Shown here in pieces: positions 18,821 through 26,485 of a DNA stretch of 64,000 nucleotides. The notes beneath the pieces are model-generated. The model was not told where the DNA came from. It saw only the letters and a list, made by a program, of their open reading frames with translations, and ran no database searches. The stretch lies in contig NZ_CBCPHV010000001.1 of the NCBI RefSeq assembly GCF_965118635.1, positions 186,001-250,000 of the forward strand. The letters are read 5' to 3'. The stretch is from Empedobacter brevis_A. Its GTDB lineage: Bacteria > Bacteroidota > Bacteroidia > Flavobacteriales > Weeksellaceae. The stretch's first letter is position 1, and each line of letters begins with the position of its first letter. Both the position numbers and the translations under genes were made by a program.

Positions 18821-18901
18821 ATGTTGAACATTATTAATAGAATTATTTTTGGATTAACTCACTACCACAGTGAGAAATCTGATTGTTGTTGTCACTGTTG
18901 A
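18821..18901 (+). CDS. 26-aa Cys/His-rich micropeptide
   Basis: An ATG-started frame encodes a hydrophobic start (MLNIINRIIFGLTHYH) and a CCCHC tail (SEKSDCCCHC). It is the first ORF after an element-linked promoter with exact spacing, and AT-rich sequence precedes the ATG. The tail CCCHC plus HYH could bind one Cu(I) or Zn(II), like a minimal metallothionein. No known family comes to mind. The MFS gene starts 105 bp downstream and may share the transcript. The coding call rests on promoter placement and composition, not homology. Confidence 0.55.
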   Translation: MLNIINRIIFGLTHYHSEKSDCCCHC

Positions 18902-19006
18902 GGACTATATTCAAACCCGATAATACACTTTACTTTTTCTGGGTTTGGCAAATACCAATCCAACTCAAATTGATAAACAATTTTTTAATTCTTACAAATA
19001 TTAATA

Positions 19007-20362
19007 ATGAAACAAAATATTCAAGAGAGTGCCCTTGAGACAGGTTTGTCCAATCACTCTAAAACTAAAATAAAAAAATCCCCAGCCATTGTTATTGCAT
19101 TAGCATTTATCGTCTTAGTATTTGATGGCTATGATTTAGTAGTATACGGAACAATAGTAAAATCTATTCTAGCTTATGAAGCATGGGGGTTAACTACCGC
19201 TGAAACAGGCTCTATAAATAGTCTGGCTCTTGTGGGAATGGCAATAGGGTCACTTACTGTTGGCTACCTTACAGATTTAATTGGACGTAGAAAAGTTTTA
19301 ATTGGAGCAGTCACATTTTTTTCTCTCTTTATGATTGCGACGGCGTTGGCTCCTACACCGTTTCTGTTCGGGCTTTTTCGCTTTATTTCTGGTTTAGGTC
19401 TCGGTGGTGTAATCCCTACAGCAGTAGCTACAACAGTAGAGTTTTCAAGAGCAGGGCGTAAAAATTTCAATAACGCTTTAATGTTTTCCGGTTATTCTAT
19501 GGGAGGTATTTTCGCCGCATTGTTGGCTATCGGTTTAGTAGAAACAATTGGTTTCCGTGGAATGTTAGGGATCGGTGCATTGCCATTAATTACCGTTGTA
19601 CCACTATTACTCTATTATCTCCCTGAAAGTCCGGTATATTTAAGATCAAAAGGTCGCATTAGAGAAGCAGATACAATTATAGCAGAATACGGCTTAACAC
19701 CCATAGAACCAACTTCGCCAATTAAAAAAGAAGTTCGGCAAGTCGAAAAAAAACGCAATCCTTTATTGGCAATCTTTACAGGTCGCTGGGCATTGATTAC
19801 AATTGTGTTTTTGCTCGCAGCTATTTCTGGTCAGATTTTAATCTATGGACTTAATACGTGGTTGCCTACGTTATTAACTATTGCAGGTTATTCGGCTACT
19901 TCAGCATTAACGTTCTTGTTGGTCACGAATGCTGGAGCAGTAGCAGGTTCGCTAATTGCTTCCCCATTGGCAGACAAGTTCGGAGCAAAAAGAGTTGTTT
20001 CAGCGGCATTTGCGATGGCAGGCATTGCATTATTCCTAATGGCTCTTGGCTTTAGTACAGGAGACGGTAATGGATGGTCTATGAGCCTTACTTACCTGCT
20101 TGTAGCCGTAGTTGGTTTCGGCTCCATAGGTGCACAAATTTTGTTGAATGGCTTTATCGCTACCTATTATCCCGATGCCACTCGTGGTACAGCTTTAGGT
20201 ACTATCCTTGCAGTAGGTCGTATAGGTGCAGCAGTTGCAATCATTCTTGGCGGTATTCTTATCGCATCAGAACTGTCCAACTTTGCTAATTTTGCCGTGT
20301 GGGCAATACCTGCAATTCTTGGTACTATTATCGTATTGAGCATTCCAAATAGTCAAAAGTAA
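19007..20362 (+). CDS. MFS transporter, aromatic acid:H+ symporter (AAHS)-like
   Basis: This 451-aa protein has 12 predicted TM segments. DGYDLVVYGTIV in TM1 is the aspartate motif of the AAHS family (PcaK, BenK), and GYLTDLIGRRKVLI is the MFS loop 2-3 motif. A charged loop (about 210-250) separates the two halves. The family imports benzoate-type acids, but the metal-island position and promoter upstream of the Cys-rich micropeptide leave the substrate open. A strong terminator follows. Confidence 0.8.
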   Translation: MKQNIQESALETGLSNHSKTKIKKSPAIVIALAFIVLVFDGYDLVVYGTIVKSILAYEAWGLTTAETGSINSLALVGMAIGSLTVGYLTDLIGRRKVLIGAVTFFSLFMIATALAPTPFLFGLFRFISGLGLGGVIPTAVATTVEFSRAGRKNFNNALMFSGYSMGGIFAALLAIGLVETIGFRGMLGIGALPLITVVPLLLYYLPESPVYLRSKGRIREADTIIAEYGLTPIEPTSPIKKEVRQVEKKRNPLLAIFTGRWALITIVFLLAAISGQILIYGLNTWLPTLLTIAGYSATSALTFLLVTNAGAVAGSLIASPLADKFGAKRVVSAAFAMAGIALFLMALGFSTGDGNGWSMSLTYLLVAVVGFGSIGAQILLNGFIATYYPDATRGTALGTILAVGRIGAAVAIILGGILIASELSNFANFAVWAIPAILGTIIVLSIPNSQK

Positions 20363-20384
20363 CCTTATAAAATTAGAGGAACAG

Positions 20385-20417
20385 ACACCCGTTGTAATAA
20401 TTACAACGGGTGTTTTG
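20385..20417 (+). terminator. Rho-independent terminator after the MFS gene
   Basis: A 13-bp perfect stem (ACACCCGTTGTAA / TTACAACGGGTGT) with loop TAA is followed by TTTT. Confidence 0.8.
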
Positions 20418-20449
20418 CATTGCATCAACAATACAATTTTGCAATTCAG

Positions 20450-20483
20450 TAAATATCATAAATCTAAAAAGGAATTGCATAAT
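20450..20483 (+). promoter_or_regulatory. 34-bp AraC-type element, azurin promoter
   Basis: GTAAA at 20450, half-sites TCATAA (20457) and GCATAA (20478), then 22 nt to GAAATTTG (20506-20513). Confidence 0.72.
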
Positions 20484-20796
20484 ATTTAGGATAACAATTG
20501 TGCTGAAATTTGCAGTATCAGATAACAATTTTAAAATTACATAGAAAATGAAAAAGTTAGTTTTAGGCTTGTCAGTAATCATATTTACTGCCTGTAACAA
20601 CAATAAGAAAACAGAACAAAGTGTACAGGAAAACAATCAGCCTGTATTAGAACAAACAACTGTCCCGACAGAACAAGCAAACGAAGTTGAGTTGACCATC
20701 AGTGGCGGTGATGATATGAAATTTGATAAAACCGAACTTAAAGTAAAAGAAGGACAAACTGTAAAGCTGATTCTTAAGCATACCGGAAAAGCTCCG

Positions 20797-20801
20797 ATTG
20801 A
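20797..20801. repeat. Target-site duplication ATTGA, left copy
   Basis: ATTGA at 20797-20801 is repeated at 23443-23447, directly flanking the IS. It belongs to the azurin codons ATT GA(A). Confidence 0.85.
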
Positions 20802-20997
20802 TGGATATACTGGAGCAAGCTGACCCCTCAAAATTGAATTAGTTTTAGAAGGTCATATTTCGTTTAACGCTGATATTCCAATGCCATACTGGCGGATGTT
20901 GACCCCCTAATTTCTTTTTTCAGTTCATTGCGCTGGAGCATGCTGACCCCTTGCGAGTAGTTTTTGTTACTTAGTGATCAAACAATTTGGATCACTG

Positions 20998-22587
20998 ATG
21001 GCTGGAAAACCAAAACGAATGAGTCAGATAAAACAATTAATCAGATTGTACCAGAGCGGCAGCGGAATAAAAACAATCGCCCGCATTCTGGGAATGAGTA
21101 AGAATACGGTGAGGTCCTATCTCAAAAAGATGGCCGAAGGCGGTTTCAATACCGAAGAGCTTCTTAAACAGGAAGATCCTTTATTGGAAAAATCGTTTCA
21201 TGCCGGTAATCCTGCGTATAAAGCAGATAAGTTTGAATACCTAAAAAGCCGTCTGGATTATTACGAAAAAGAACTTAAGCGCACCGGAGTCACCAAACAA
21301 TTGCTCTGGCAAGAGTATATCGAGAGTGATCCCACGGGTTACAGCTATCCCCAGTTTACCTATCATTTAAGACAGCAGCTTGTCTCCCGAAAAGGCAGCA
21401 TGGTGATGGAGCACATTGCCGGAGACAAATTATATATTGACTTTTCCGGCAAAAAGCTCCATTATATCGACCGCTCAACAGGAGAACTGGTCGCCTGTGA
21501 GGTATTTGTAGCCTGTCTGCCTTTTTCAGACTATGCATTTGCCATAGCTGTATCCTCTCAGCAGACTCCAGACTTTTTGTACGCCCTGAGTTGTTGCCTG
21601 GAGGCTATGGGCGGTGTACCCAAAGCTATTGTTCCCGACAATCTGAAAGCAGCAGTGATCAAAGCAGATAAATACGAGCCGATCTTAAACCAGTCTATGG
21701 AAGACTTCGCCAACCATTACGGTACAGTTGTAGTTCCGGCCCGTGCAGGACGGCCTAAAGACAAATCACTGGTAGAGAATCAGGTAAAAATGATATACAC
21801 CCGTGTTTTTGCGCCATTAAGAGACCGACAGTTCTTCGATATCCATTCGCTCAATGAAGCTATAAAGACCTGTATGCTAAAGCACAACCAGACGCGGATG
21901 CAGCAAAAGGCATACTGTCGTGAGGAGCGGTTCTTAAGTGCCGAAAAATCTACATTGGGTGAACTTCCCAGAGAACGGTTTGAGTTAAAATACTACGCTG
22001 AGCTCAAAGTTGGGGAAAATGGACACATCTACCTACAGCGCAACAAACATTATTACAGCGTACCGTTCGCCTATATCGGTACAAGGGTAAAGATCATTTA
22101 CACACGTAGTATGGTATGGATCTACTGTCAGGGCAAACAGGTTGCTGCACATATACGTAGCTATCAGGACAATGCGTATACAACTGTTGCAGAACACTTG
22201 AAATCCGAGCATCAGGCCTATAAAAGCCGATCCCATGAGACATACTTAACAAGAGCAAAAGCGCATTCCGCGGAGTTCGCTGAACTACTGGAGGCTCTCT
22301 TTGAGCGCGCACGCTATCCCGAACAGTTATTCCGTACCTGTGACGGGCTGTTCAGGTTAAAGCGGGACTTCCCAAGAGAAGAGTTCGATAGGGCATGTAA
22401 GTACGTTCTTAAAAACAAGCTATATACCTACTACTACTTTAGGAATGTGCTTGAAAACGGCACGGCTAACAATCAGGAAGAGAGTTCTGTAAAAAGCTCT
22501 TTACCGGAGCATGCGAATATCAGAGGCAGAGCATATTACGCAAGTAGCCAGCCCACACTCTTTAATCAGCCAAAGAACGTGCTGTGA
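20998..22587 (+). CDS. istA: IS21-family transposase IstA
   Basis: This 529-aa transposase has an N-terminal HTH (IKQLIRLYQSG then IKTIARILGMSKNTVRSYL) and an rve/DDE integrase core starting near YIDFSGKKLHYID, with PDNLKAAV and the KDKSLVENQVK segment carrying acidic residues. A C-terminal Mu-type domain follows (RNKHYYSVPFAYIG). A GTG at 20974 would extend it by eight residues; the ATG at 20998 is preferred because IstA proteins usually begin just before the HTH. It is followed by istB after 49 bp. Confidence 0.92.
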   Translation: MAGKPKRMSQIKQLIRLYQSGSGIKTIARILGMSKNTVRSYLKKMAEGGFNTEELLKQEDPLLEKSFHAGNPAYKADKFEYLKSRLDYYEKELKRTGVTKQLLWQEYIESDPTGYSYPQFTYHLRQQLVSRKGSMVMEHIAGDKLYIDFSGKKLHYIDRSTGELVACEVFVACLPFSDYAFAIAVSSQQTPDFLYALSCCLEAMGGVPKAIVPDNLKAAVIKADKYEPILNQSMEDFANHYGTVVVPARAGRPKDKSLVENQVKMIYTRVFAPLRDRQFFDIHSLNEAIKTCMLKHNQTRMQQKAYCREERFLSAEKSTLGELPRERFELKYYAELKVGENGHIYLQRNKHYYSVPFAYIGTRVKIIYTRSMVWIYCQGKQVAAHIRSYQDNAYTTVAEHLKSEHQAYKSRSHETYLTRAKAHSAEFAELLEALFERARYPEQLFRTCDGLFRLKRDFPREEFDRACKYVLKNKLYTYYYFRNVLENGTANNQEESSVKSSLPEHANIRGRAYYASSQPTLFNQPKNVL

Positions 22588-22636
22588 ATATAATAACCAG
22601 GTAAAATCTGAACAGAATAACAAAAACTAGAATAAA

Positions 22637-23353
22637 ATGAATATTGAAACACAAATGAGAGCGTTACGCTTACATGGTATGGAGCGCAATTGGAAAGCAC
22701 TGAATGAAACACGACGTAGTACTGAACTCACCCTTTCAGAAGGGCTATCGCTATTGCTACAGGCAGAAGCAGATGAACGGGATGAAAAGCGGTTTGACCG
22801 TCTTAAGCAGAATGCGGGGTTCCGCTATCAGGCTTCAATAGAAGAGATAAACATGGTAGCTTCCAGAGGTCTGGACAAGGGAATGATCACTACGCTGGCT
22901 ACGGGCGAGTACATCAAAAAAGGAGACCCGATACTCATCAGCGGTGCTACAGGTTGTGGAAAGAGCTTTCTCTCTTCGGCTTTAGGCCATCATGCTTGTG
23001 CCCAAGGGTATAAAGTTCTGTACTTCAACCTGCAAAAACTACTTCTGAAGACGAAAATGGCCCGACTTGAAGGCACATTACATAAGTTAATGGATAGAAT
23101 ATCCAAAGCAGATCTGCTGATTGTAGATGACTTCGGACTGGTAAATCTAGATCAGCAGCAGCGACTGGATCTGATGGAAATAATAGAAGATAGGCACGCT
23201 AAGGTATCGACCATAATTGCCAGTCAGTTGCCTGTGGCCAGCTGGTATGATGTCATTGGTGAGGATACTATTGCAGATGCAATACTCGATAGACTGATTC
23301 ACAGCTCATATAGAATCGAGCTTAAAGGCGAAAGTCTAAGAAAAAAGAAGTAA
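22637..23353 (+). CDS. istB: IS21-family helper ATPase IstB
   Basis: This 238-aa AAA+ protein has Walker A GATGCGKSFLSSAL and Walker B LLIVDDFGL. The N-terminal MRALRLHGMERNW segment and C-terminal DTIADAILDRLIHSSYRIEL are standard IstB. It selects the target site and stimulates IstA. It appears intact, so the element may be active. Confidence 0.94.
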   Translation: MNIETQMRALRLHGMERNWKALNETRRSTELTLSEGLSLLLQAEADERDEKRFDRLKQNAGFRYQASIEEINMVASRGLDKGMITTLATGEYIKKGDPILISGATGCGKSFLSSALGHHACAQGYKVLYFNLQKLLLKTKMARLEGTLHKLMDRISKADLLIVDDFGLVNLDQQQRLDLMEIIEDRHAKVSTIIASQLPVASWYDVIGEDTIADAILDRLIHSSYRIELKGESLRKKK

Positions 23354-23442
23354 TATTGTCAGGTCATCAGTTGGACTGAATTACTAACTCGCTAGAGGGG
23401 TCAGTATGTCCAGCAGAGGGGTCAATATCACCATTATATCCA

Positions 23443-23447
23443 ATTGA
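23443..23447. repeat. Target-site duplication ATTGA, right copy
   Basis: Second copy of the 5-bp duplication flanking the IS21-family element. Confidence 0.85.
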
Positions 23448-23722
23448 AGCAATGGGACATAATGTTGTTATTCTTGCACAAGGTACAGACTTCAATGCTT
23501 TCGCTAATGCAGCAATCAACGCTAAAGATAATGGCTATATTCCAAAAGAAATGGAAAAAGCCGTTATTACCAAAACAGATATGATTGGTGGTGGACAAAC
23601 TGCCGAAATTACTTTTACTGCTCCTGCAAAAGGTTCTTATGATTTTTTATGCTCTTTCCCAGGCCACTACATCTATATGAAGGGTAAGTTCATTGTAGAA
23701 TAAAATCATAATTTTAAAATCA

Positions 23723-23756
23723 GTAAAAGTCACAAATCTTACAAGGAATACCATAA
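23723..23756 (+). promoter_or_regulatory. 34-bp AraC-type element, SxHC-type HMA gene
   Basis: GTAAA at 23723, half-sites TCACAA (23730) and CCATAA (23751), then 22 nt to GAAATTTG (23779-23786). Confidence 0.72.
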
Positions 23757-23809
23757 TAATAAGTATCAAATTAAGACGGAAATTTGTTAAACATTAAAAA
23801 TAAGATAAA

Positions 23810-24049
23810 ATGAAAAATTTGGAATTAAGCATACCAGACATGCAAAGTGCTCACTGCCAATCAAGAGTAAATGGAGCAATCAAAGATATTAATGGCGTTA
23901 CTATTGAAAAATTAGAAGCAGGGAAACTTGCTGTTTCAATAGAGAATGATAGTGTGAAACAAGAGTTGGTCCAGGCTATTGAGAAAGCTGGCTACAAAGT
24001 AGATGGCGGAGATAGCGAAAAAACGTCAAGCTGCTCTTGCTGCGTGTAA
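23810..24049 (+). CDS. Small HMA-fold metal-binding protein with SxHC site and CSCC tail
   Basis: This 79-aa cytoplasmic protein has the HMA (Atx1-like) fold. The usual MxCxxC loop reads D10-M-Q-S13-A-H-C16, so the first cysteine is serine. The same S-x-H-C form occurs in the first HMA domain of the CopA here. The C-terminus SSCSCCV could add cysteine ligands. It is probably a chaperone or buffer for Cu(I) or another soft metal, working with CopA. It has an element-linked promoter. Confidence 0.8.
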   Translation: MKNLELSIPDMQSAHCQSRVNGAIKDINGVTIEKLEAGKLAVSIENDSVKQELVQAIEKAGYKVDGGDSEKTSSCSCCV

Positions 24050-24151
24050 GTTCAATATTGCTCGGGGATTTGCTGAATATATCCCTGGGCTTTTCTCCAT
24101 TTACTCTTAGGGTACCAAAACAGTGTTTCCCAATCTCTAACATAAAAAGTT

Positions 24152-24556
24152 ATGTTACATCAATTAAAATTAGGTGACTGTTCGGATGTAATAACGAAAG
24201 TACACCGGGTAGCAGATCAGATTATTCAGACCCAATTGGATACAGGTTCATCTGCTCCGTTTGCGATTCAGATAACAAGCGAACTCAATACGGATTATCA
24301 AGAACTGAACAATCTGTTTCTTTTAAAATGTGATGTCAGCCTTGAAATTATATTTACAAAGCGAATAATTGAAAAGGTAAAAGAATTGCTGGTATATACC
24401 GAGCAAACTATCACGCAAATTGCAAAATCGTTAGGTTATAAAAAAGCTTCGGAGCTTACCGAGCAATTAAAGACCTATACAGGATTAACGTCTGCCCATT
24501 TCAAACAGATAAGAAAAAACAAGCTGGCAATTATCAGAAGACAGCAAGAAAAGTAA
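24152..24556 (+). CDS. AraC-type HTH regulator without HMA domain
   Basis: This 134-aa protein matches the C-terminal two-thirds of the two HMA-AraC regulators (KRIIEKVKELLVYTEQTITQ then TGLTSAHFKQIRKN), but lacks the N-terminal MVCNRC domain. No 34-bp element or consensus -7 box is seen directly upstream. It could compete with or modulate the HMA-AraC proteins at shared sites, or respond to a separate sensor. It lies 102 bp after the small HMA gene, with only a weak hairpin between. Confidence 0.78.
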   Translation: MLHQLKLGDCSDVITKVHRVADQIIQTQLDTGSSAPFAIQITSELNTDYQELNNLFLLKCDVSLEIIFTKRIIEKVKELLVYTEQTITQIAKSLGYKKASELTEQLKTYTGLTSAHFKQIRKNKLAIIRRQQEK

Positions 24557-24591
24557 AACGAAATTTAATTATCAAATATCATGTTTTGATG

Positions 24592-24630
24592 AACCTCTCT
24601 TTGTGAACAACAAGTAGAGGTTTCCTTTTA
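24592..24630 (+). terminator. Terminator-like hairpin after the AraC gene
   Basis: AACCTCT and AGAGGTT pair across a 17-nt loop, followed by a T-rich run. Confidence 0.5.
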
Positions 24631-24661
24631 AAGATAACAAAGCAGATAGAAATTATTTAAA

Positions 24662-25732
24662 ATGAAGAAATTTACGTGGCGAACCCATAAAACTGTGAAG
24701 GAAACACAGGATACTCTGACCATATACTTTGAAACAGATCAACAACAATTTTCCTACTTGCCTGGTCAGTATCTAAACATCAGATGCAACATAGATGGAG
24801 AGATGGTAATTCGCTCGTATTCATTTAGTTCCAAACCCTCAGATCCTAATCCAGCTATTACTGTAAAAAGAGTAACTGGAGGAAAAATGAGTAACTATAT
24901 TTTTGAAAATGCAGACCAAATAGAAATATGGGAAATTGAAGCACCGTTTGGGAATTTTGTTTTGGAAGATACAATAGCTGGACAATCCAAAATAGTTCTT
25001 TTGGCCGGTGGTAGCGGTATCGCACCTTTATTCTCTATGCTCAATAGTATTGATAGTAGTCGTCAAATTCCCTTACTGATATACAGTAATAAAACGCCAA
25101 GTGAAACTATTTTTTATAATGAACTGGAAACTTTAGAGATAAATGAAAGTCTCGAAATATGCTATTCCTTTACTTCCCCCGAATTTATCTCTACTAAAAT
25201 CAATCATATTGCAGGACGATTCTCTCTATTGGTACTTCGTTCCATAATCAAACGACTTGTTCCTGAAATAAACGATGCCCATTACTACATTTGTGGACCT
25301 ACCGGCTTAATGGATTTATATAAAAATGCCTTAACAGGACTGAATATTCCAGAAGAAAATATTCATTTGGAATATTTCGACCCAGTTCCAGTTGATGTGG
25401 GAGATTTGGAAACTGACGGTGTTGTAAAAGATGTGATTGTAAATTACTATGAGGACTACTACGAGAATGATGAAAAGCAGACCTATGAATGCACATCACT
25501 CATTGAGGTGCAGCCGAAGCAATCTCTTTTGGATGCAATGAAAGAGCATCATATCAAAGTAGCGAGTTCCTGCAAAAACGGAACCTGTGGGGCTTGTTGG
25601 GCAGTAAAAACAGATGGCGAAGTACGGATGCTCCATAATGGGGCTCTGACAGAACAGGATATTGCCGAGGGAATAATTTTATTGTGCCAAAGCTATCCGA
25701 CAAATGCGGATGTATGTGTAACTGTATCGTGA
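24662..25732 (+). CDS. Ferredoxin-type NAD(P)H oxidoreductase (FAD, NAD, 2Fe-2S)
   Basis: This 356-aa protein has three domains: an FAD-binding barrel with VIRSYSFSS, an NAD(P)-binding domain with LLAGGSGIAPLFSML and YICGPTGLM, and a C-terminal plant-type [2Fe-2S] domain with C304, C309, C312 and C342 (SCKNGTCGACW...LLCQS). The order matches PaaE/HmpX-like oxygenase reductases. It passes electrons from NAD(P)H to a redox partner. It precedes the TetR gene and the OYE-KstD-SDR cassette, so it may supply electrons to that pathway; no oxygenase is present in the window. Confidence 0.85.
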   Translation: MKKFTWRTHKTVKETQDTLTIYFETDQQQFSYLPGQYLNIRCNIDGEMVIRSYSFSSKPSDPNPAITVKRVTGGKMSNYIFENADQIEIWEIEAPFGNFVLEDTIAGQSKIVLLAGGSGIAPLFSMLNSIDSSRQIPLLIYSNKTPSETIFYNELETLEINESLEICYSFTSPEFISTKINHIAGRFSLLVLRSIIKRLVPEINDAHYYICGPTGLMDLYKNALTGLNIPEENIHLEYFDPVPVDVGDLETDGVVKDVIVNYYEDYYENDEKQTYECTSLIEVQPKQSLLDAMKEHHIKVASSCKNGTCGACWAVKTDGEVRMLHNGALTEQDIAEGIILLCQSYPTNADVCVTVS

Positions 25733-25828
25733 ATAAGAAAAACGATATTGATTAAATAATATGCTGTTAAGCCTTTAATTTGATATTAAAATACTGACGA
25801 CATATCGAAATAGCTAGAGATGTGCAAC

Positions 25829-26377
25829 TTACTCTTTTGTAACTACTTTAATTCCGTTCATAAGCAATTCTAATGTTCGCTCAATGGCAGATTGACCAGA
25901 CATCTGAACATATGCAACTGCGCCACCTACCATTGATATTAATATCAGTAAATCTTTTTCACAACAAAAGTCATCTCGTAATAAGTTGCTATTTTTTGCG
26001 AGTTGAATTGGTTTTTCGAAAATCTCAAACAATCTGGAAGAAGTCAAGGTTTGTTCCTGTCCGTTGATATAAGGTAAAAAGTTATGATATTCCACCCGTT
26101 GTATCAATACCTTTTTTAACAACAGATAGAATCCATTTTTGTTTTCTTGCAATGCTTTAGCGTATAAATCAAGTTGATCTAGATTGTAATGAAATACTGC
26201 CGACACAAGAGCTTCCCGATCCGGAAAATGACGATAAAAAGTCATTCTGGAAACATCAGATTCTTTGGCAATTTCAGTCAATGGAATATCTATTCCTTTC
26301 TCCATGAATAGATTCAAAGCAGTTTTTACAATTTTTACTTTATTTTGAACAGAATCGGATCTAGCTTTCAAATTCAT
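25829..26377 (-). CDS. TetR-family repressor
   Basis: This 182-aa protein has an N-terminal TetR HTH (MEKGIDIPLTEIAKESDVSR then MTFYRHFPDREALVSAV) and a helical ligand-binding domain. It is divergent from the OYE gene with a 10+10-bp inverted repeat between them, so it probably represses the OYE-KstD-SDR operon and itself. The inducer is likely a small organic substrate of that operon. Confidence 0.87.
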   Translation of the reverse strand: MNLKARSDSVQNKVKIVKTALNLFMEKGIDIPLTEIAKESDVSRMTFYRHFPDREALVSAVFHYNLDQLDLYAKALQENKNGFYLLLKKVLIQRVEYHNFLPYINGQEQTLTSSRLFEIFEKPIQLAKNSNLLRDDFCCEKDLLILISMVGGAVAYVQMSGQSAIERTLELLMNGIKVVTKE

Positions 26378-26414
26378 ATAATGATTTTAATTGGTGCAAA
26401 ATTAATAATTTTTT

Positions 26415-26437
26415 AAATGTTACACTATGTAACATTT
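26415..26437. promoter_or_regulatory. Probable TetR operator
   Basis: AAATGTTACA and TGTAACATTT form a perfect inverted repeat around CTA, in the divergent gap. Confidence 0.75.
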
Positions 26438-26451
26438 ATTTGTTATTTGTT

Positions 26452-26459
26452 TATCTTTG
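26452..26459 (+). promoter_or_regulatory. -7 element TATCTTTG for the OYE operon
   Basis: It matches TAnnTTTG, 26 bp before the OYE start codon and 14 bp after the TetR operator, so a bound repressor would block this promoter. Confidence 0.65.
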
Positions 26460-26485
26460 ATAAGAAACAATAACTTCAATATCCT

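Larger units (their letters stand above)
20802..23442 (+). mobile_element. IS21-family insertion sequence, 2,641 bp, complete
   Basis: The left end reads TGGATATACTGG and the right end, reverse complemented, TGGATATAATGG. Near the ends the motif TGG-n7/8-TGACCCCT is repeated: three copies at the left (20811-20828, 20890-20908, 20934-20951) and two inverted at the right (23394-23412, 23415-23433). Such multiple terminal repeats are typical IstA-binding sites in IS21. It contains istA and istB in the usual order and is flanked by a 5-bp ATTGA duplication. Higher GC and different codon use set it apart from its surroundings. Confidence 0.93.
20548..23703 (+). pseudogene. Azurin-like cupredoxin lipoprotein interrupted by an IS21-family element
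   Basis: The 5' part (20548-20801) encodes a lipoprotein signal (IIFTACNN), a Gln/Thr-rich linker and the start of a cupredoxin fold (LKHTGKAPI). The 3' part (23448-23703) continues with EAMGHNVVILAQG and ends DFLCSFPGHYIYMKGKFIVE. The type 1 copper ligands are present: His of AMGHN, then Cys, His and Met of CxFPGHxxxM. Removing the insertion and one copy of the ATTGA duplication rebuilds AAA GCT CCG ATT GAA GCA ATG in frame (KAPIEAM). The gene is otherwise intact, so the insertion may be recent. Azurin-like proteins carry electrons or bind copper in the periplasm. Confidence 0.93.
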
